The notes beneath the pieces are model-generated. The model saw nothing but the letters and a program-made list of their open reading frames with translations. It was not told where the DNA came from and searched no databases. DNA of 6,926 bases from Candidatus Kaiserbacteria bacterium. GTDB lineage: Bacteria; Patescibacteriota; Minisyncoccia; Phycocordibacterales; UBA12088. Made by a program: the position numbers and the translations under genes. The DNA lies in the NCBI GenBank assembly GCA_003561715.1, contig PWVU01000019.1, positions 1 through 6,926 of the forward strand, read 5' to 3'. Of the stretch, positions 3,576 to 6,926 are shown in pieces (position 1 is the first letter of the stretch; each line of letters begins with the position of its first letter).

Positions 3576-5807
3576 ATGTATAGTAAAAAAGCCGAAGCGG
3601 GAATAATTGGTGTTTTTCTGGTCGTGTTGGTCGGTTTGATCGCAATGAGTGTGCATGTATATGCGCAGCAAACTAAGACATTTTATGAAGGATCCTCTTC
3701 TGCAACTCTGCAAGTATGTAAGACAGTTGACGGACAGATGGTATGCACGTATGAGTCATCACGAGAAACCACACAGGATGACCGCACCTATACTTCAGTA
3801 ACGGTAGGTGGTGAAGAAGGAGGAGAATCTAACGAGGCATACACAGAGGGAGGGGATTCCGATCAGACCCAGGTGGATAAAGATGAGGGAAATGAACAAG
3901 TGCTTACTGATCCGGGTCGATCAGAAGAGGGTGCTGAAGAAAAAAAAGATACAACTTCGGATGAGAATGAGGAAAAGGTTGCCGTCGCGCTTACCCGACC
4001 CGCGTGTCCTATTGTATCGTTGCCGGAGCGTGTCATCGTCGATTTCGGCGAACAACGACTCCGTTCGGATAGGGACGTCACAGCGGCGCGTACACGTGAA
4101 GAACCCGTCGTGCTGATGCCGGGAACATATACCGTCACCCTGGCGGCGTGGGATGGATATGAAGGACGCGAGAAGGTGACACAGCCACGTGAGCAAATAT
4201 ATGCGGTCGTGTTTTCGGGCGAGTCCGTTGTGGCTCGCACAGGCACAACGCATGATCTGAAAAACAACGTGCGTGAAGCGACCGAAGTGCGCGTGGTAAA
4301 TGAGGCGCTTGAATTACCCGAGCACACAACTGCTGTGCAGGTGGTGCATGCGGCATATCCCGAGACGTCAAATCCGAACAGTTTATACCCACTCTGTATT
4401 GGCTTTGATCGTCATAAAGAAGAAGTTTCTAAAGAAGAGGCCGTTGAAATCAAAGCATCTAAAGAGCAAGATACGCAGTCTAAGGAGACTGAAGAAAAGC
4501 AATCAGAAGAGATTGTACAAGAAGAGCCAATTGTATGCGCTCAGGACCGACGCCAATGTCCTGATGGTTCGTATGTGTATCGTCAAAAACCCGACTGCCA
4601 ATTCGCGCGATGCCCCCGCATCACGCTAACCGATGAAGCGGGGCAAGAGCAGGTTCGTGAAGAAGAATCACCAACGCACGAGTCGAGTCCTGAGATACGA
4701 GAGGCTTCGACACCTGCACGTGCGACACAGGAGACTCAATCGATCTTGGATCGTTTGCGTAGAACGCAAGAGTCAACCCCTGCACCGACACCGTCTCGTC
4801 AGCCTACCCAGCGTGAAGCGGAGGTTATTGAGGAGCGCAGACAAATTCTTGAGCAGGTGCCCCAGGAAACGCGCCGCTTCGATCCTCGCGAGCGTGAGGA
4901 GATTGTGCGTGAAGAACGTACGCGGCGCGGTGAAGAAGAGCGAGAAGTTATTGTTGAACGAGCGCTTGGTACCGTACTCAATTCTCCGATTGACGATATT
5001 GAGGATCTGGTGGAGCGAGAGGCCGGCGAGCGCGTATCGTTGCGTGAACCTCGTCGAGAAGTGGTTGAACGCGAACGAACTGATCCGTACGAAATGGATA
5101 TTCAGCGATTGGTGTATGGCGAGCGTCTTGATCTGTCAATCTTACGAGACTCAGACGGGGATGGCATATCAGACTTTGATGAGATTTTCATATACGGTAC
5201 GGATCCCTTTAATGCGCATACGGCGGGAGGATTACTCACTGATGGGGAGCGGGTGATGCTTGGGCTCGATCCACTTTCGACCTCTACGGAGAGGCTGGCG
5301 GTTGCATCCCCACGCACAACCGGTGAGGAAGATCCGTTCCAGTATTCGGTATCGAATATCGAGCTCCTTCCGGCATCAGATCCAGATGGAGTTGATGCGA
5401 TACGATTCCAAGGACTTGCACCCTTGAACAGTCTGGTTACGCTTGTTATGTTCAGTGAGCCGATCATTGTGACCGTCAAAGCCAATGATAATGGTAACTG
5501 GGAGTACGTGTTAGATGTGCCGGTCGAGGAAGGGCGTCATGAGCTATTTGTTACGTCGGTCAATGCGCAGGGTGATATTGTGCGACGTAGCCCCAGCATT
5601 CCTTTTGTGCGTACTGCTGAGGCAATCGAATTCACCCCTCTTTCCGGTGCGACCAGTCAAAGCGGCATTATGGCCGGTAACTTCCTAGCTATTGCGCTCG
5701 CACTCTTTTTGGGTATTGGATTCATTGCGTTGCTGGTGCTTGGTCTCTCGCACCGACGACGAAACATCATAATTGCAGAGCCACATGGACGAGACACTCT
5801 CGCGTAA
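3576..5807 (+). CDS. Large modular envelope protein: signal sequence, beta domain, CPDG Cys motif, Ca-binding-type loop, Ig-like domain, C-terminal anchor
   Basis: The ATG at 3576 is preferred over the in-frame ATG at 3510. It follows a -10 box and puts a proper signal sequence at the N-terminus: KK, a hydrophobic core at residues 9-27, and a VYA|QQ signal-peptidase site at 28-30. The 743-residue product then has a short segment with two cysteines (48, 58), an acidic Gly/Glu/Asp linker (78-135), a beta-rich domain (140-280) with PGTYTVTLAAWDGYEG, a Cys pair (144, 274) and YPLCIGFD, and a four-Cys motif with CPDG (321-346). A Glu/Arg-rich, probably helical stalk follows (358-523), then a DSDGDGISDFDE loop and a second TDGE copy of thrombospondin-3 type (525-568), an Ig-like domain (591-681, with GNWEYVLDVPVEEGRHELFV), a membrane helix (698-724) and a basic RRR tail. 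The likely fate is export and anchoring in the cytoplasmic membrane, with the bulk outside. A pilin or S-layer identity is not supported. Function is unknown. The end overlaps the kinase gene. Confidence 0.85.
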   Translation: MYSKKAEAGIIGVFLVVLVGLIAMSVHVYAQQTKTFYEGSSSATLQVCKTVDGQMVCTYESSRETTQDDRTYTSVTVGGEEGGESNEAYTEGGDSDQTQVDKDEGNEQVLTDPGRSEEGAEEKKDTTSDENEEKVAVALTRPACPIVSLPERVIVDFGEQRLRSDRDVTAARTREEPVVLMPGTYTVTLAAWDGYEGREKVTQPREQIYAVVFSGESVVARTGTTHDLKNNVREATEVRVVNEALELPEHTTAVQVVHAAYPETSNPNSLYPLCIGFDRHKEEVSKEEAVEIKASKEQDTQSKETEEKQSEEIVQEEPIVCAQDRRQCPDGSYVYRQKPDCQFARCPRITLTDEAGQEQVREEESPTHESSPEIREASTPARATQETQSILDRLRRTQESTPAPTPSRQPTQREAEVIEERRQILEQVPQETRRFDPREREEIVREERTRRGEEEREVIVERALGTVLNSPIDDIEDLVEREAGERVSLREPRREVVERERTDPYEMDIQRLVYGERLDLSILRDSDGDGISDFDEIFIYGTDPFNAHTAGGLLTDGERVMLGLDPLSTSTERLAVASPRTTGEEDPFQYSVSNIELLPASDPDGVDAIRFQGLAPLNSLVTLVMFSEPIIVTVKANDNGNWEYVLDVPVEEGRHELFVTSVNAQGDIVRRSPSIPFVRTAEAIEFTPLSGATSQSGIMAGNFLAIALALFLGIGFIALLVLGLSHRRRNIIIAEPHGRDTLA

Positions 5808-6926
5808 ATGGATCTGGAATCCACTGAAAGCGGGTATTCGCTTTATTCGTGAGAATCCGCAGATATGGATGACAGTCCTGATTGCGGTCGTCATATTTGT
5901 TTCGTTCTTAGTCGTTGCAAACTTTTTTATTCGTATTGCACAAGATGCGCATCAAACACTGGCGCAGGAGCGTGTTACTGTAATGCAGAATGCGGTAGTC
6001 GCTGTCATGAGTACGCGCGAACTGTCCGATATAGAACTTGAACAGTTGCTTAGCGCACTTAAAGACTCGCACACCTCGATAGCCGAGATGTTCGTAATGG
6101 AACGCGTAGATGATAAGTGGCATCGTACCTTAACTGCCGGAGACATTGTCCAGCGTGACCTTACGCAAGAACACTACGTATTCTATTACCAAGTGGCTCT
6201 CATAGCACCATCGACTCTTAAGCATCCGGAAATGTTGAGTGGGCTATCGGGGGTAACAGTTTTTCGTGCACTTCCAGGAGAACGTGAGAGAGTATTGGTG
6301 ACACATCACCGATACACCGCATCTGATCTTTTGATACAGCGCGCGATAGAGCAAAGCCTTTTGATACTTGCCGTGGTACTTGCAACAATCTTCTTTCTGC
6401 TCTTTCATCACGCACGCATTATTGATTACAGTACGCTCTATCAGCGTCTTAAAGAAGTCAATGAGCTCAAGGACGACTTTATCTCAATGGCGTCGCATGA
6501 ACTTCGCTCGCCCCTGACCGCTATCCGCGGCTATACCAGCTTGATCCAAGAACAAGAGAGGCTACCCGAGGGAGTACCTGATCGTCTCAAGAAAATTGAT
6601 CGCGCCGCCGAGACTCTTAATCAGCTCATTGAAGACATTCTCGATGTGTCACGTATCGATCAAGGACGTCTGAAACTCGAAATGCAACCGGTGCGTATTG
6701 CAGACTGTGCGCATGAGGTGTGCGGATTGTTGGTGCAGAAAGCGCGCGCGAAAGGTCTTGAGCTAAAATGCGCATCGGTAGAAGAAGATCTTGTCGTCAT
6801 GGCGGATACCGTGCGTTTGCGACAAGTGCTGGTCAACCTGGTCGATAATGCGATCAAATACACACCCAAGGGATCGGTTGAGATATCGGCGGTGAGTGAA
6901 AAGGAGAACGTCGTGATTCGTATTTC
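5785..6926 (+). CDS. Membrane sensor histidine kinase, 3' end beyond the window
   Basis: The frame is open from the ATG at 5785 to the window end (380 codons). It starts 23 bp inside the preceding gene, in another frame, with at most a weak AGAG four bases before the ATG, so translational coupling is likely. Residues 1-27 are cytoplasmic and basic, membrane helices lie at 28-48 and about 190-207, and the roughly 140 residues between them form an extracytoplasmic sensor region with no recognised family. No HAMP or PAS domain follows; the second helix leads through a short linker to the HisKA dimerisation domain, with the phospho-acceptor His238 in FISMASHELRSPLTAIRGY. The N-box of the ATPase domain is visible as VNLVDNAIKYTP (350-361, Asn351 and Asn355). 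The D/F and G boxes lie beyond the window. It should autophosphorylate on His238 and pass phosphate to a response regulator, which is not in view. Kinase identity is firm; the stimulus is unknown. Confidence 0.95.
   Translation, partial: MDETLSRKWIWNPLKAGIRFIRENPQIWMTVLIAVVIFVSFLVVANFFIRIAQDAHQTLAQERVTVMQNAVVAVMSTRELSDIELEQLLSALKDSHTSIAEMFVMERVDDKWHRTLTAGDIVQRDLTQEHYVFYYQVALIAPSTLKHPEMLSGLSGVTVFRALPGERERVLVTHHRYTASDLLIQRAIEQSLLILAVVLATIFFLLFHHARIIDYSTLYQRLKEVNELKDDFISMASHELRSPLTAIRGYTSLIQEQERLPEGVPDRLKKIDRAAETLNQLIEDILDVSRIDQGRLKLEMQPVRIADCAHEVCGLLVQKARAKGLELKCASVEEDLVVMADTVRLRQVLVNLVDNAIKYTPKGSVEISAVSEKENVVIRI

Noticed and set aside
3863..4327. A 154-codon minus-strand frame opposite the envelope gene.
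   Set aside because: It is a Ser/Arg-rich shadow of the acidic linker and beta domain; the plus-strand gene has a signal sequence, domains and an anchor.
4633..5256. A 207-codon plus-strand frame in an alternative frame of the Glu/Arg stalk.
   Set aside because: It is a Lys/Arg/Leu-rich by-product of repetitive GAR/CGN codons, without domain or start context.
1..6926. tRNA genes, rRNA, insertion sequences or prophage genes.
   Set aside because: All gaps are shorter than 170 bp and show no cloverleaf, transposase, terminal inverted repeats or att-like repeats.

Overview
The window reads as a chromosomal segment of a Candidate Phyla Radiation (Patescibacteria) bacterium, most likely of the Parcubacteria group. 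This is inferred from protein style, since no rRNA is present. The supporting evidence is a very short DNA polymerase III delta' subunit without a working P-loop, a 182-residue ribosome recycling factor of Parcubacteria type, and a large single-pass envelope protein built from modules I know mainly from Parcubacteria. Two complete or ending genes stop at TGA and no gene needs TGA as a sense codon, so the standard bacterial code applies, not the code 25 of Gracilibacteria and Absconditabacteria. All recognised genes are on the + strand.

Layout: (1) 2-346, the C-terminal part of a HAD-family hydrolase. (2) 347-464, a gap holding an extended -10 promoter placed so that the next mRNA would begin at its start codon. 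(3) 465-1145, a delta'-like clamp-loader subunit. (4) 1146-1244, a gap with a CTAACT-type repeat leader. (5) 1245-1793, frr. (6) 1794-1956, a gap with 14-bp tandem repeats inside an inverted repeat, then a 36-nt leader with no G. (7) 1957-3066, the RseP-type site-2 protease. (8) 3077-3499, a small P-loop kinase-like ATPase, 10 bp after rseP. (9) 3576-5807, a 743-residue envelope protein with a signal sequence, a beta domain, a four-cysteine CPDG motif, a very charged stalk, a calcium-binding-type loop, an Ig-like domain and a C-terminal membrane anchor. (10) 5785-6926, a sensor histidine kinase that overlaps the previous gene by 23 bp and runs off the window.

Genes 3 to 8 are mostly housekeeping (replication, ribosome recycling, membrane proteolysis). 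The last two look like one unit: a modular surface protein and a two-component sensor that share an overlap, and presumably an mRNA. That pair is the most interesting part of the window. The second theme is gene-start structure: none of the six starts has a good Shine-Dalgarno sequence, two have a -10 box 6 to 7 nt before the ATG (predicted leaderless), and two have G-depleted CTAACT/CTACC leaders.
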